From Hippasteria phrygiana (Eukaryota; Echinodermata; Asteroidea; Valvatida; Goniasteridae), in contig JAZGUH010000451.1 of NCBI GenBank assembly GCA_037893225.1, forward strand, positions 1,568,001-1,632,000: a DNA stretch of 64,000 nt. Direction: 5' to 3'. Made by a program: the position numbers and the translations under genes. Positions within the stretch are counted from its first letter, which is position 1, and each line of letters opens with the position of its first letter. Shown piece after piece: positions 39,109 through 52,611 of the stretch. The notes under the pieces were generated by a model. That model searched no databases, was not told where the DNA came from, and saw only the letters and a program-made list of their open reading frames with translations.

Positions 39109-42100
39109 GGAAGAAATTTGTTGCGAGGTTTGAATTTTCTCGAAGAGTTCTAACGCTGTGAAGCTGGCGATGGTCTCAAATTGTTGCGCTAGATCTAAGC
39201 TACCCATACGTGTGAAAATTACTGGATTTGGTGAATATTTCATTCAATTATGAACAGGGAAAGGAGGGTCGTTCATCTGAAAATGTGGCAAACGTTAAGC
39301 AGTCACAATGCAGTAAACGGAAGAACGCACACAGAGTTCACCGGAAGAAATTTGTTGCGAGGTTTGAATTTTCTCGAAGAGTTCTAACGCTGTGAAGCTG
39401 GCGATGGTCTCAAATTGTTGCGCTAGATCTAAGCTACCCATACGTGTGAAAATTACTGGATTTGGTGAATATCCCATTCAATTATGAACAGGGAAAGGAG
39501 GGGCGTTCATCTGAAAATGTGGCAAACGTTAAGCAATCACAATGCAGTAAACGGAAGAACGCACACAGAGTTCACCGGAAGAAATTTGTTGCGAGGTTTG
39601 AATTTTCTCGAAGAGTTCTAACGCTGTGAAGCTGGCGATGGTCTCAAATTGTTGCGCTAGATCTAAGCTACCAATACGTGTGAAAATTGCTAGATTTGGT
39701 CAATATCCCAATAAATTATGAACAGGGAAAGGAGGGGCGTTCATCTGAAAATGTGGCAAACGTTAAGCAGTCACAATGCAGTAAACGGGAGAACGCACAC
39801 AGAGTTCACAGGAAGAAATTTGTTGCGAGGTTTGAATTTTCTCGAAGAGTTCTAACGCTGTGAAGCTGGCGATGGTCTCAAATTGTTGCGCTAGATCTAA
39901 GCTACCCATACGTGTGAAAATTGCTGGATTTGGTCAATATCCCAATAAATTATGAACAGGGAAAGGAGGGGCGTTCATCTGAAAATTTGGCAAACGTTAA
40001 GCAGTCACAATGCAGTAAACGGGAGAACGCACAAAGAGTTCACAGGAAAAAAATGTTGCGAGGTTTGAATTTTCTCGAAGAGTTCTAACGCTGTGAAGCT
40101 GGCGATGGTCTCAAATTGTTGCGCTAGATCTAAGCTACCCATACGTGTGAAAATTACTGGATTTGGTGAATATTTCATTCAATTATGAACAGGGAAAGGA
40201 GGGTCGTTCATCTGAAAATGTGGCAAACGTTAAGCAGTCACAATGCAGTAAACGGAAGAACGCACACAGAGTTCACAGGAAGAAATTTGTTGCGAGGTTT
40301 GAATTTTCTCGAAGAGTTCTAACGCTGTGAAGCTGGCGATGGTCTCAAATTGTTGCGCTAGATCTAAGCTACCCATACGTGTGAAAATTACTGGATTTGG
40401 TGAATATCCCATTCAATTATGAACAGGGAAAGGAGGGGCGTTCATCTGAAAATGTTGCAAACGTTAAGCAATCACAATGCAATAAACGGAAGAACGCACA
40501 CAGAGTTAACGGGAAGAAATTTGTTGCGAGGTTTGAATTTTCTCGAAGAGTTCTAACGCTGTGAAGCTGGCGATGGTCTCAAATTGTTGCGCTAGATCTA
40601 AGCTACCAATACGTGTGAAAATTGCTAGATTTGGTCAATATCCCAATAAATTATGAACAGGGAAAGGAGGGGCGTTCATCTGAAAATGTGGCAAACGTTA
40701 AGCAGTCACAATGCAGTAAACGGGAGAACGCACACAGAGTTCACAGGAAGAAATTTGTTGCGAGGTTTGAATTTTCTCGAAGAGTTCTAACGCTGTGAAG
40801 CTGGCGATGGTCTCAAATTGTTGCGCTAGATCTAAGCTACCCATACGTGTGAAAATTGCTGGATTTGGTGAATATCCCATTCAATTATGAACAGGGAAAG
40901 GAGGGGCGTTCATCTGAAAATGTGGCAAACGTTAAGCAGTCACAATGCAGTAAACGGAAGAACGCACACAGAGTTCACGGGAAGAAATTTGTTGCGAGGT
41001 TTGAATTTTCTCGAAGAGTTCTCACGCTATGAAGCTGGCGATGGTCTCAAATTGTTGCGCTAGATCTAAGCTACCCATACGTGTGAACATTACTGGATTT
41101 GGTCAATATCCCATTCAAATATGAACAGGGAAAGGAGGGTCGTTCATCTGAAAATGTGGCAAACGTTAAGCAGTCACAATGCAGTAAACGGAAGAACGCA
41201 CACAGAGTTCACCGGAAGAAATTTGTTGCGAGGTTTGAATTTTCTCGAAGAGTTCTAACGCTGTGAAGCTGGCGATGGTCTCAAATTGTTGCCCTAGATC
41301 TAAGCTACCAATACGTGTGAAAATTGCTAGATTTGGTCAATATCCCAATAAATTATGAACAGGGAAAGGAGGGGCGTTCATCTGAAAATTTGGCAAACGT
41401 TAAGCAGCCACAATGCAGTAAACGGGAGAACGCACACAGAGTTCACAGGAAGAAATTTGTTGCGAGGTTTGAATTTTCTCGAAGAGTTCTAACGCTGTGA
41501 AGCTGGCGATAGTCTCAAATTGTTGCGCTAGATCTAAGCTACCAATACGTGTGAAAATTGCTGGATTTGGTCAATATCCCAATAAATTATGAACAGGGAA
41601 AGGAGGGGCGTTCATCTGAAAATTTGGCAAACGTTAAGCAGTCACAATGCAGTAAACGGGAGAACGCACACAGAGTTCACAGGAAAAAAATGTTGCGAGG
41701 TTTGAATTTTCTCGAAGAGTTCTAACGCTGTGAAGCTGGCGATGGTCTCAAATTGTTGCGCTAGATCTAAGCTACCCATACGTGTGAAAATTACTGGATT
41801 TGGTGAATATTTCATTCAATTATGAACAGGGAAAGGAGGGTCGTTCATCTGAAAATGTGGCAAACGTTAAGCAGTCACAATGCAGTAAACGGAAGAACGC
41901 ACACAGAGTTCACAGGAAGAAATTTGTTGCGAGGTTTGAATTTTCTCGAAGAGTTCTAACGCTGTGAAGCTGGCGATGGTCTCAAATTGTTGCGCTAGAT
42001 CTAAGCTACCCATACGTGTGAAAATTACTGGATTTGGTGAATATCCCATTCAATTATGTACAGGGAAAGGAGGGGCGTTCATCTGAAAATGTGGCAAACG

Positions 42101-43910
42101 TTAAGCAATCACAATGCAGTAAACGGAAGAACGCACACAGAGTTCACCGGAAGAAATTTGTTGCGAGGTTTGAATTTTCTCGAAGAGTTCTAACGCTGTG
42201 AAGCTGGCGATGGTCTCAAATTGTTGCGCTAGATCTAAGCTACCAATACGTGTGAAAATTGCTAGATTTGGTCAATATCCCAATAAATTATGAACAGGGA
42301 AAGGAGGGGCGTTCATCTGAAAATGTGGCAAACGTTAAGCAGTCACAATGCAGTAAACGGAAGAACGCACACAGAGTTCACGGGAAGAAATTTGTTGCGA
42401 GGTTTGAATTTTCTCGAAGAGTTCTCACGCTATGAAGCTGGCGATGGTCTCAAATTGTTGCGCTAGATCTAAGCTACCCATACGTGTGAACATTACTGGA
42501 TTTGGTCAATATCCCATTCAAATATGAACAGGGAAAGGAGGGTCGTTCATCTGAAAATGTGGCAAACGTTAAGCAGTCACAATGCAGTAAACGGAAGAAC
42601 GCACACAGAGTTCACAGGAAGAAATTTGTTGCGAGGTTTGAATTTTCTCGAAGAGTTCTAACGCTGTGAAGCTGGCGATGGTCTCAAATTGTTGCGCTAG
42701 ATCTAAGCTACCCATAGGTGTGAAAATTACTGGATTTGGTGAATATTTCATTCAATTATGAACAGGGAAAGGAGGGTCGTTCATCTGAAAATGTGGCAAA
42801 CGTTAAGCAGTCACAATGCAGTAAACGGAAGAACGCACACAGAGTTCACAGGAAGAAATTTGTTGCGAGGTTTGAATTTTCTCGAAGAGTTCTAACGCTG
42901 TGAAGCTGGCGATGGTCTCAAATTGTTGCGCTAGATCTAAGCTACCCATACGTGTGAAAATTACTGGATTTGGTGAATATCCCATTCAATTATGAACAGG
43001 GAAAGGAGGGGCGTTCATCTGAAAATGTGGCAAACGTTAAGCAATAACAATGCAGTAAACGGAAGAACGCACACAGAGTTCACCGGAAGAAATTTGTTGC
43101 GAGGTTTGAATTTTCTCGAAGAGTTCTAACGCTGTGAAGCTGGCGATGGTCTCAAATTGTTGCGCTAGATCTAAGCTACCAATACGTGTGAAAATTGCTA
43201 GATTTGGTCAATATCCCAATAAATTATGAACAGGGAAAGGAGGGGCGTTCATCTGAAAATGTGGCAAACGTTAAGCAGTCACAATGCAGTAAACGGGAGA
43301 ACGCACACAGAGTTCACAGGAAGAAATTTGTTGCGAGGTTTGAATTTTCTCGAAGAGTTCTAACGCTGTGAAGCTGGCGATGGTCTCAAATTGTTGCGCT
43401 AGATCTAAGCTACCCATACGTGTGAAAATTACTGGATTTGGTCAATATCCCATTCAATTATGAACAGGGAAAGGAGGGGCGTTCATCTGAAAATGTGGCA
43501 AACGTTAAGCAGTCACAATGCAGTAAACGGAAGAACGCACACAGAGTTCACGGGAAGAAATTTGTTGCGAGGTTTGAATTTTCTCGAAGAGTTCTCACGC
43601 TATGAAGCTGGCGATGGTCTCAAATTGTTGCGCTAGATCTAAGCTACCCATACGTGTGAAAATTACTGGATTTGGTGAATATTTCATTCAATTATGAACA
43701 GGGAAAGGAGGGGCGTTCATCTGAAAATGTGGCAAACGTTAAGCAGTCACAATGCAGTAAACGGAAGAACGCACACAGAGTTCACGGGAAGAAATTTGTT
43801 GCGAGGTTTGAATTTTCTCGAAGAGTTCTAACGCTGTGAAGCTGGCGATAGTCTCAAATTGTTGCGCTAGATCTAAGCTACCAATACGTGTGAAAATTGC
43901 TGGATTTGGT
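39109..43910 (+). repeat. 4,912-bp 21-mer HOR, copy 2
   Basis: This is the tandem copy of 34,197-38,998 with its two 233-bp R monomers at 39,993 and 41,630. The latter is the last 233-bp monomer in the window. The copy ends where GGTGAAT at 38,999 corresponds to GGTCAAT at 43,911. Confidence 0.92.
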
Positions 43911-46599
43911 CAATATCCCAATAAATTATGAACAGGGAAAGGAGGGGCGTTCATCTGCACATTTGGCAAACGTTAAGCAGTCACAATGCAGTAAACGGGA
44001 GAACGCACACAGAGTTCACAGGAAGAAATTTGTTGCGAGGTTTGAATTTTCTCGAAGAGTTCTAACGCTGTGAAGCTGGCGATGGTCTCAAATTGTTGCG
44101 CTAGATCTAAGCTACCCATACGTGTGAAAATTACTGGATTTGGTGAATATCCCATTCAATTATGAACAGGGAAAGGAGGAGCGTTCATCTGAAAATGTGG
44201 CAAACGTTAAGCAGTCACAATGCAGTAAACGGAAGAACGCACACAGAGTTCACGGGAAGAAATTTGTTGCGAGGTTTGAATTTTCTCGAAGAGTTCTCAC
44301 GCTATGAAGCTGGCGATGGTCTCAAATTGTTGCGCTAGATCTAAGCTACCCATACGTGTGAACATTACTGGATTTGGTCAATATCCCATTCAAATATGAA
44401 CAGGGAAAGGAGGGTCGTTCATCTGAAAATGTGGCAAACGTTAAGCAGTCACAATGCAGTAAACGGAAGAACGCACACAGAGTTCACAGGAAGAAATTTG
44501 TTGCGAGGTTTGAATTTTCTCGAAGAGTTCTAACGCTGTGAAGCTGGCGATGGTCTCAAATTGTTGCGCTAGATCTAAGCTACCCATACGTGTGAAAATT
44601 ACTGGATTTGGTGAATATTTCATTCAATTATGAACAGGGAAAGGAGGGTCGTTCATCTGAAAATGTGGCAAACGTTAAGCAGTCACAATGCAGTAAAAGG
44701 AAGAACGCACACAGAGTTCACGGGAAGAAATTTGTTGCGAGGTTTGAATTTTCTCGAAGAGTTCTAACGCTGTGAAGCTGGCGATGGTCTCAAATTGTTG
44801 CGCTAGATCTAAGCTACCCATACGTGTGAAAATTACTGGATTTGGTCAATATCCCATTCAATTATGAACAGGGAAAGGAGGGGCGTTCATCTGAAAATGT
44901 GGCAAACGTTAAGCAATCACAATGCAGTAAACGGAAGAACGCACACAGAGTTCACCGGAAGAAATTTGTTGCGAGGTTTGAATTTTCTCGAAGAGTTCTA
45001 ACGCTGTGAAGCTGGCGATGGTCTCAAATTGTTGCGCTAGATCTAAGCTACCAATACGTGTGAAAATTGCTAGATTTGGTCAATATCCCAATAAATTATG
45101 AACAGGGAAAGGAGGGGCGTTCATCTGAAAATGTGGCAAACGTTAAGCAGTCACAATGCAGTAAACGGGAGAACGCACACAGAGTTCACAGGAAGAAATT
45201 TGTTGCGAGGTTTGAATTTTCTCGAAGAGTTCTAACGCTGTGAAGCTGGCGATGGTCTCAAATTGTTGCGCTAGATCTAAGCTACCCATACGTGTGAAAA
45301 TTACTGGATTTGGTGAATATCCCATTCAATTATGAACAGGGAAAGGAGGGGCGTTCATCTGAAAATGTGGCAAACGTTAAGCAATCACAATGCAGTAAAC
45401 GGAAGAACGCACACAGAGTTCACCGGAAGAAATTTGTTGCGAGGTTTGAATTTTCTCGAAGAGTTCTAACGCTGTGAAGCTGGCGATGGTCTCAAATTGT
45501 TGCGCTAGATCTAAGCTACCAATACGTGTGAAAATTGCTAGATTTGGTCAATATCCCAATAAATTATGAACAGGGAAAGGAGGGGCGTTCATCTGAAAAT
45601 GTGGCAAACGTTAAGCAGTCACAATGCAGTAAACGGGAGAACGCACACAGAGTTCACAGGAAGAAATTTGTTGCGAGGTTTGAATTTTCTCGAAGAGTTC
45701 TAACGCTGTGAAGCTGGCGATGGTCTCAAATTGTTGCGCTAGATCTAAGCTACCCATACGTTTGAAAATTACTGGATTTGGTCAATATCCCATTCAATTA
45801 TGAACAGGGAAAGGAGGGGCGTTCATCTGAAAATGTGGCAAACGTTAAGCAGTCACAATGCAGTAAACGGAAGAACGCACACAGAGTTCACGGGAAGAAA
45901 TTTGTTGCGAGGTTTGAATTTTCTCGAAGAGTTCTCACGCTATGAAGCTGGCGATGGTCTCAAATTGTTGCGCTAGATCTAAGCTACCCATACGTGTGAA
46001 CATTACTGGATTTGGTCAATATCCCATTCAAATATGAACAGGGAAAGGAGGGTCGTTCATCTGAAAATGTGGCAAACGTTAAGCAGTCACAATGCAGTAA
46101 ACGGAAGAACGCACACAGAGTTCACAGGAAGAAATTTGTTGCGAGGTTTGAATTTTCTCGAAGAGTTCTAACGCTGTGAAGCTGGCGATGGTCTCAAATT
46201 GTTGCGCTAGATCTAAGCTACCCATACGTGTGAAAATTACTGGATTTGGTGAATATTTCATTCAATTATGAACAGGGAAAGGGGGGTCGTTCATCTGAAA
46301 ATGTGGCAAACGTTAAGCAGTCACAATGCAGTAAACGGAAGAACGCACACAGAGTTCACAGGAAGAAATTTGTTGCGAGGTTTGAACTTTCTAGAAGAGT
46401 TCTAACGCTGTGAAGCTGGCGATGGTCTCAAATTGTTGCGCTAGATCTAAGCTACCCATACGTGTGAAAATTACTGGATTTGGTGAATATCCCATTCAAT
46501 TATGAACAGGGAAAGGAGGGGCGTTCATCTGAAAATGTGGCAAACGTTAAGCAATAACAATGCAGTAAACGGAAGAACGCACACAGAGTTCACCGGAAG
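43911..46599 (+). repeat. Transitional satellite block
   Basis: About 43,640-44,695 resembles 33,350-34,405 at offset 10,292. It includes CTGCACATTTGG at 43,957, with substitutions such as AGGAGCGTT near 44,179 and GGATTTGG versus GGGTTTGG near 44,372. The first AGTAAAAGG head with an otherwise ordinary body appears at 44,675. The first GGGGGGTCG end appears near 46,282, and the unusual GAACTTTCTAGAAG core at 46,384. These last variants introduce classes characteristic of the right third of the window. Confidence 0.82.
46384..46396 (+). promoter_or_regulatory. Doubly substituted HSE-like motif with all three units kept
   Basis: This copy reads GAACTTTCTAGAA. Both substitutions (46,387 T to C and 46,393 C to A) fall in the spacer positions, so GAAnnTTCnnGAA is intact and the dyad becomes TTCTAGAA, a form familiar from strong heat-shock elements. 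It is the only monomer with two changes in this block that I noticed. Confidence 0.5.
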
Positions 46600-47998
46600 A
46601 AATTTGTTGCGAGGTTTGAATTTTCTCGAAGAGTTCTAACGCTGTGAAGCTGGCGATGGTCTCAAATTGTTGCGCTAGATCTAAGCTACCAATACGTGTG
46701 AAAATTGCTAGATTTGGTCAATATCCCAATAAATTATGAACAGGGAAAGGAGGGGCGTTCATCTGAAAATGTGGCAAACGTTAAGCAGTCACAATGCAGT
46801 AAACGGGAGAACGCACACAGAGTTCACAGGAAGAAATTTGTTGCGAGGTTTGAATTTTCTCGAAGAGTTCTAACGCTGTGAAGCTGGCGATGGTCTCAAA
46901 TTGTTGCGCTACATCTAAGCTACCCATACGTGTGAAAATTACTGGATTTGGTGAATATCCCATTCAATTATGAACAGGGAAAGGAGGGGCGTTCATCTGA
47001 AAATGTGGCAAACGTTAAGCAGTCACAATGCAGTAAACGGAAGAACGCACACAGAGTTCACGGGAAGAAATTTGTTGCGAGGTTTGAATTTTCTCGAAGA
47101 GTTCTCACGCTATGAAGCTGGCGATGGTCTCAAATTGTTGCGCTAGATCTAAGCTACCCATACGTGTGAACATTACTGGATTTGGTCAATATCCCATTCA
47201 AATATGAACAGGGAAAGGAGGGTCGTTCATCTGAAAATGTGGCAAACGTTAAGCAGTCACAATGCAGTAAACGGAAGAACGCACACAGAGTTCACAGGAA
47301 GAAATTTGTTGCGAGGTTTGAATTTTCTCGAAGAGTTCTAACGCTGTGAAGCTGGCGATGGTCTCAAATTGTTGCGCTAGATCTAAGCTACCCATACGTG
47401 TGAAAATTACTGGATTTGGTGAATATTTCATTCAATTATGAACAGGGAAAGGAGGGTCGTTCATCTGAAAATGTGGCAAACGTTAAGCAGTCACAATGCA
47501 GTAAAAGGAAGAACGCACACAGAGTTCACGGGAAGAAATTTGTTGCGAGGTTTGAATTTTCTCGAAGAGTTCTAACGCTGTGAAGCTGGCGATGGTCTCA
47601 AATTGTTGCGCTAGATCTACCCATACGTGTGAAAATTACTGGATTTGGTCAATATCCCATTCAATTATGAACAGGGAAAGGAGGGGCGTTCATCTGAAAA
47701 TGTGGCAAACGTTAAGCAATCACAATGCAGTAAACGGAAGAACGCACACAGAGTTCACCGGAAGAAATTTGTTGCGAGGTTTGAATTTTCTCGAAGAGTT
47801 CTAACGCTGTGAAGCTGGCGATGGTCTCAAATTGTTGCGCTAGATCTAAGCTACCAATACGTGTGAAAATTGCTAGATTTGGTCAATATCCCAATAAATT
47901 ATGAACAGGGAAAGGAGGGGCGTTCATCTGAAAATGTGGCAAACGTTAAGCAGTCACAATGCAGTAAACGGGAGAACGCACACAGAGTTCACAGGATT
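46600..47998 (+). repeat. 1,399-bp hexamer HOR, copy 1
   Basis: Bases 46,600-49,395 match 47,999-50,794 at offset 1,399, which is six monomers minus five bases. The unit holds the 229-bp monomer at 47,479-47,707 and ends in a hybrid monomer with the scar CAGGATTAAAT. One private difference is C at 46,912 (GCTACATCT), which removes the AGATCT site in this copy only. Confidence 0.92.
47479..47707 (+). repeat. 229-bp monomer with 5-bp deletion (six copies)
   Basis: The usual GATCTAAGCTACCC is shortened to GATCTACCC, a loss of five bases between monomer positions 139 and 147. CTA occurs on both sides, so slippage between direct repeats is a plausible cause. The same monomer, with its AGTAAAAGG head, recurs at 48,878, 50,277, 53,080, 54,479 and 55,878. 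Undeleted relatives with the same head lie on both sides, at 44,675 and near 63,127, so the deletion is derived and spread with the hexamer. Confidence 0.93.
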
Positions 47999-48175
47999 AA
48001 ATTTGTTGCGAGGTTTGAATTTTCTCGAAGAGTTCTAACGCTGTGAAGCTGGCGATGGTCTCAAATTGTTGCGCTAGATCTAAGCTACCAATACGTGTGA
48101 AAATTGCTAGATTTGGTCAATATCCCAATAAATTATGAACAGGGAAAGGAGGGGCGTTCATCTGAAAATGTGGCA
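47942..48175 (+). repeat. Hybrid monomer with junction scar CAGGATTAAAT
   Basis: The head (G31, A52) belongs to the class that normally continues with CCCATACG and ACTGG. The tail (A149, GCTAG, CCCAATAAATT) belongs to U. Exactly at the switch, positions 56-57, AG of GGAAGAAAT is replaced to give GGATTAAAT, found nowhere outside the hexamer. It recurs near 49,391, 53,592 and 54,991. The two-base change at the crossover looks like an imprecise repair scar, though ordinary later substitutions would give the same result. Confidence 0.82.
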
Positions 48176-49397
48176 AACGTTAAGCAGTCACAATGCAGTA
48201 AACGGGAGAACGCACACAGAGTTCACAGGAAGAAATTTGTTGCGAGGTTTGAATTTTCTCGAAGAGTTCTAACGCTGTGAAGCTGGCGATGGTCTCAAAT
48301 TGTTGCGCTAGATCTAAGCTACCCATACGTGTGAAAATTACTGGATTTGGTGAATATCCCATTCAATTATGAACAGGGAAAGGAGGGGCGTTCATCTGAA
48401 AATGTGGCAAACGTTAAGCAGTCACAATGCAGTAAACGGAAGAACGCACACAGAGTTCACGGGAAGAAATTTGTTGCGAGGTTTGAATTTTCTCGAAGAG
48501 TTCTCACGCTATGAAGCTGGCGATGGTCTCAAATTGTTGCGCTAGATCTAAGCTACCCATACGTGTGAACATTACTGGATTTGGTCAATATCCCATTCAA
48601 ATATGAACAGGGAAAGGAGGGTCGTTCATCTGAAAATGTGGCAAACGTTAAGCAGTCACAATGCAGTAAACGGAAGAACGCACACAGAGTTCACAGGAAG
48701 AAATTTGTTGCGAGGTTTGAATTTTCTCGAAGAGTTCTAACGCTGTGAAGCTGGCGATGGTCTCAAATTGTTGCGCTAGATCTAAGCTACCCATACGTGT
48801 GAAAATTACTGGATTTGGTGAATATTTCATTCAATTATGAACAGGGAAAGGAGGGTCGTTCATCTGAAAATGTGGCAAACGTTAAGCAGTCACAATGCAG
48901 TAAAAGGAAGAACGCACACAGAGTTCACGGGAAGAAATTTGTTGCGAGGTTTGAATTTTCTCGAAGAGTTCTAACGCTGTGAAGCTGGCGATGGTCTCAA
49001 ATTGTTGCGCTAGATCTACCCATACGTGTGAAAATTACTGGATTTGGTCAATATCCCATTCAATTATGAACAGGGAAAGGAGGGGCGTTCATCTGAAAAT
49101 GTGGCAAACGTTAAGCAATCACAATGCAGTAAACGGAAGAACGCACACAGAGTTCACCGGAAGAAATTTGTTGCGAGGTTTGAATTTTCTCGAAGAGTTC
49201 TAACGCTGTGAAGCTGGCGATGGTCTCAAATTGTTGCGCTAGATCTAAGCTACCAATACGTGTGAAAATTGCTAGATTTGGTCAATATCCCAATAAATTA
49301 TGAACAGGGAAAGGAGGGGCGTTCATCTGAAAATGTGGCAAACGTTAAGCAGTCACAATGCAGTAAACGGGAGAACGCACACAGAGTTCACAGGATT
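47999..49397 (+). repeat. 1,399-bp hexamer HOR, copy 2
   Basis: This is the middle copy of the hexamer, with its 229-bp monomer at 48,878-49,106. It is indistinguishable by eye from copy 1 apart from the base at 46,912. Confidence 0.92.
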
Positions 49398-50794
49398 AAA
49401 TTTGTTGCGAGGTTTGAATTTTCTCGAAGAGTTCTAACGCTGTGAAGCTGGCGATGGTCTCAAATTGTTGCGCTAGATCTAAGCTACCAATACGTGTGAA
49501 AATTGCTAGATTTGGTCAATATCCCAATAAATTATGAACAGGGAAAGGAGGGGCGTTCATCTGAAAATGTGGCAAACGTTAAGCAGTCACAATGCAGTAA
49601 ACGGGAGAACGCACACAGAGTTCACAGGAAGAAATTTGTTGCGAGGTTTGAATTTTCTCGAAGAGTTCTAACGCTGTGAAGCTGGCGATGGTCTCAAATT
49701 GTTGCGCTAGATCTAAGCTACCCATACGTGTGAAAATTACTGGATTTGGTGAATATCCCATTCAATTATGAACAGGGAAAGGAGGGGCGTTCATCTGAAA
49801 ATGTGGCAAACGTTAAGCAGTCACAATGCAGTAAACGGAAGAACGCACACAGAGTTCACGGGAAGAAATTTGTTGCGAGGTTTGAATTTTCTCGAAGAGT
49901 TCTCACGCTATGAAGCTGGCGATGGTCTCAAATTGTTGCGCTAGATCTAAGCTACCCATATGTGTGAACATTACTGGATTTGGTCAATATCCCATTCAAA
50001 TATGAACAGGGAAAGGAGGGTCGTTCATCTGAAAATGTGGCAAACGTTAAGCAGTCACAATGCAGTAAACGGAAGAACGCACACAGAGTTCACAGGAAGA
50101 AATTTGTTGCGAGGTTTGAATTTTCTCGAAGAGTTCTAACGCTGTGAAGCTGGCGATGGTCTCAAATTGTTGCGCTAGATCTAAGCTACCCATACGTGTG
50201 AAAATTACTGGATTTGGTGAATATTTCATTCAATTATGAACAGGGAAAGGAGGGTCGTTCATCTGAAAATGTGGCAAACGTTAAGCAGTCACAATGCAGT
50301 AAAAGGAAGAACGCACACAGAGTTCACGGGAAGAAATTTGTTGCGAGGTTTGAATTTTCTCGAAGAGTTCTAACGCTGTGAAGCTGGCGATGGTCTCAAA
50401 TTGTTGCGCTAGATCTACCCATACGTGTGAAAATTACTGGATTTGGTCAATATCCCATTCAATTATGAACAGGGAAAGGAGGGGCGTTCATCTGAAAATG
50501 TGGCAAACGTTAAGCAATCACAATGCAGTAAACGGAAGAACGCACACAGAGTTCACCGGAAGAAATTTGTTGCGAGGTTTGAATTTTCTCGAAGAGTTCT
50601 AACGCTGTGAAGCTGGCGATGGTCTCAAATTGTTGCGCTAGATCTAAGCTACCAATACGTGTGAAAATTGCTAGATTTGGTCAATATCCCAATAAATTAT
50701 GAACAGGGAAAGGAGGGGCGTTCATCTGAAAATGTGGCAAACGTTAAGCAGTCACAATGCAGTAAACGGGAGAACGCACACAGAGTTCACAGGA
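49398..50794 (+). repeat. 1,399-bp hexamer HOR, copy 3
   Basis: This is the last copy before the match breaks at 50,795, where GGAAGAAAT replaces the scar GGATTAAAT. It carries a private T at 49,961 (CCATATGTG for CCATACGTG in a W monomer). That T is absent from copies 1 and 2 but present at 55,562, which dates the mutation before the 5,601-bp duplication. Confidence 0.92.
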
Positions 50795-52611
50795 AGAAAT
50801 TTGTTGCGAGGTTTGAATTTTCTCGAAGAGTTCTAACGCTGTGAAGCTGGCGATGGTCTCAAATTGTTGCGCTAGATCTAAGCTACCCATACGTGTGAAA
50901 ATTACTGGATTTGGTGAATATCCCATTCAATTATGAACAGGGAAAGGAGGGGCGTTCATCTGAAAATGTGGCAAACGTTAAGCAATCACAATGCAGTAAA
51001 CGGAAGAACGCACACAGAGTTCACCGGAAGAAATTTGTTGCGAGGTTTGAATTTTCTCGAAGAGTTCTAACGCTGTGAAGCTGGCGATGGTCTCAAATTG
51101 TTGCGCTAGATCTAAGCTACCAATACGTGTGAAAATTACTGGATTTGGTCAATATCCCATTCAATTATGAACAGGGAAAGGAGGGGCGTTCATCTGAAAA
51201 TGTGGCAAACGTTAAGCAGTCACAATGCAGTAAACGGAAGAACGCACACAGAGTTCACGGGAAGAAATTTGTTGCGAGGTTTGAATTTTCTCGAAGAGTT
51301 CTCACGCTATGAAGCTGGCGATGGTCTCAAATTGTTGCGCTAGATCTAAGCTACCCATACGTGTGAACATTACTGGATTTGGTCAATATCCCATTCAAAT
51401 ATGAACAGGGAAAGGAGGGTCGTTCATCTGAAAATGTGGCAAACGTTAAGCAGTCACAATGCAGTAAACGGAAGAACGCACACAGAGTTCACAGGAAGAA
51501 ATTTGTTGCGAGGTTTGAATTTTCTCGAAGAGTTCTAACGCTGTGAAGCTGGCGATGGTCTCAAATTGTTGCGCTAGATCTAAGCTACCCATACGTGTGA
51601 AAATTACTGGATTTGGTGAATATTTCATTCAATTATGAACAGGGAAAGGGGGGTCGTTCATCTGAAAATGTGGCAAACGTTAAGCAGTCACAATGCAGTA
51701 AACGGAAGAACGCACACAGAGTTCACAGGAAGAAATTTGTTGCGAGGTTTGAATTTTCTCGAAGAGTTCTAACGCTGTGAAGCTGGCGATGGTCTCAAAT
51801 TGTTGCGCTAGATCTAAGCTACCCATACGTGTGAAAATTACTGGATTTGGTGAATATCCCATTCAATTATGAACAGGGAAAGGAGGGGCGTTCATCTGAA
51901 AATGTGGCAAACGTTAAGCAGTCACAATGCAGTAAACGGAAGAACGCACACAGAGTTCACGGGAAGAAATTTGTTGCGAGGTTTGAATTTTCTCGAAGAG
52001 TTCTCACGCTATGAAGCTGGCGATGGTCTCAAATTGTTGCGCTAGATCTAAGCTACCCATACGTGTGAACATTACTGGATTTGGTCAATATCCCATTCAA
52101 ATATGAACAGGGAAAGGAGGGTCGTTCATCTGAAAATGTGGCAAACGTTAAGCAGTCACAATGCAGTAAACGGAAGAACGCACACAGAGTTCACAGGAAG
52201 AAATTTGTTGCGAGGTTTGAATTTTCTCGAAGAGTTCTAACGCTGTGAAGCTGGCGATGGTCTCAAATTGTTGCGCTAGATCTAAGCTACCCATACGTGT
52301 GAAAATTACTGGATTTGGTGAATATTTCATTCAATTATGAACAGGGAAAGGGGGGTCGTTCATCTGAAAATGTGGCAAACGTTAAGCAGTCACAATGCAG
52401 TAAACGGAAGAACGCACACAGAGTTCACAGGAAGAAATTTGTTGCGAGGTTTGAATTTTCTCGAAGAGTTCTAACGCTGTGAAGCTGGCGATGGTCTCAA
52501 ATTGTTGCGCTAGATCTAAGCTACCCATACGTGTGAAAATTACTGGATTTGGTGAATATCCCATTCAATTATGAACAGGGAAAGGAGGGGCGTTCATCTG
52601 AAAATGTGGCA

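Noticed and set aside
47580..47804. A 74-codon plus-strand frame recurring at 48,979, 50,378, 53,181, 54,580 and 55,979.
   Set aside because: It is created by the 5-bp deletion in the 229-bp monomers, which shifts one junk frame into the 34-codon frame of the next monomer. It exists only in the hexamer and is copied with it.
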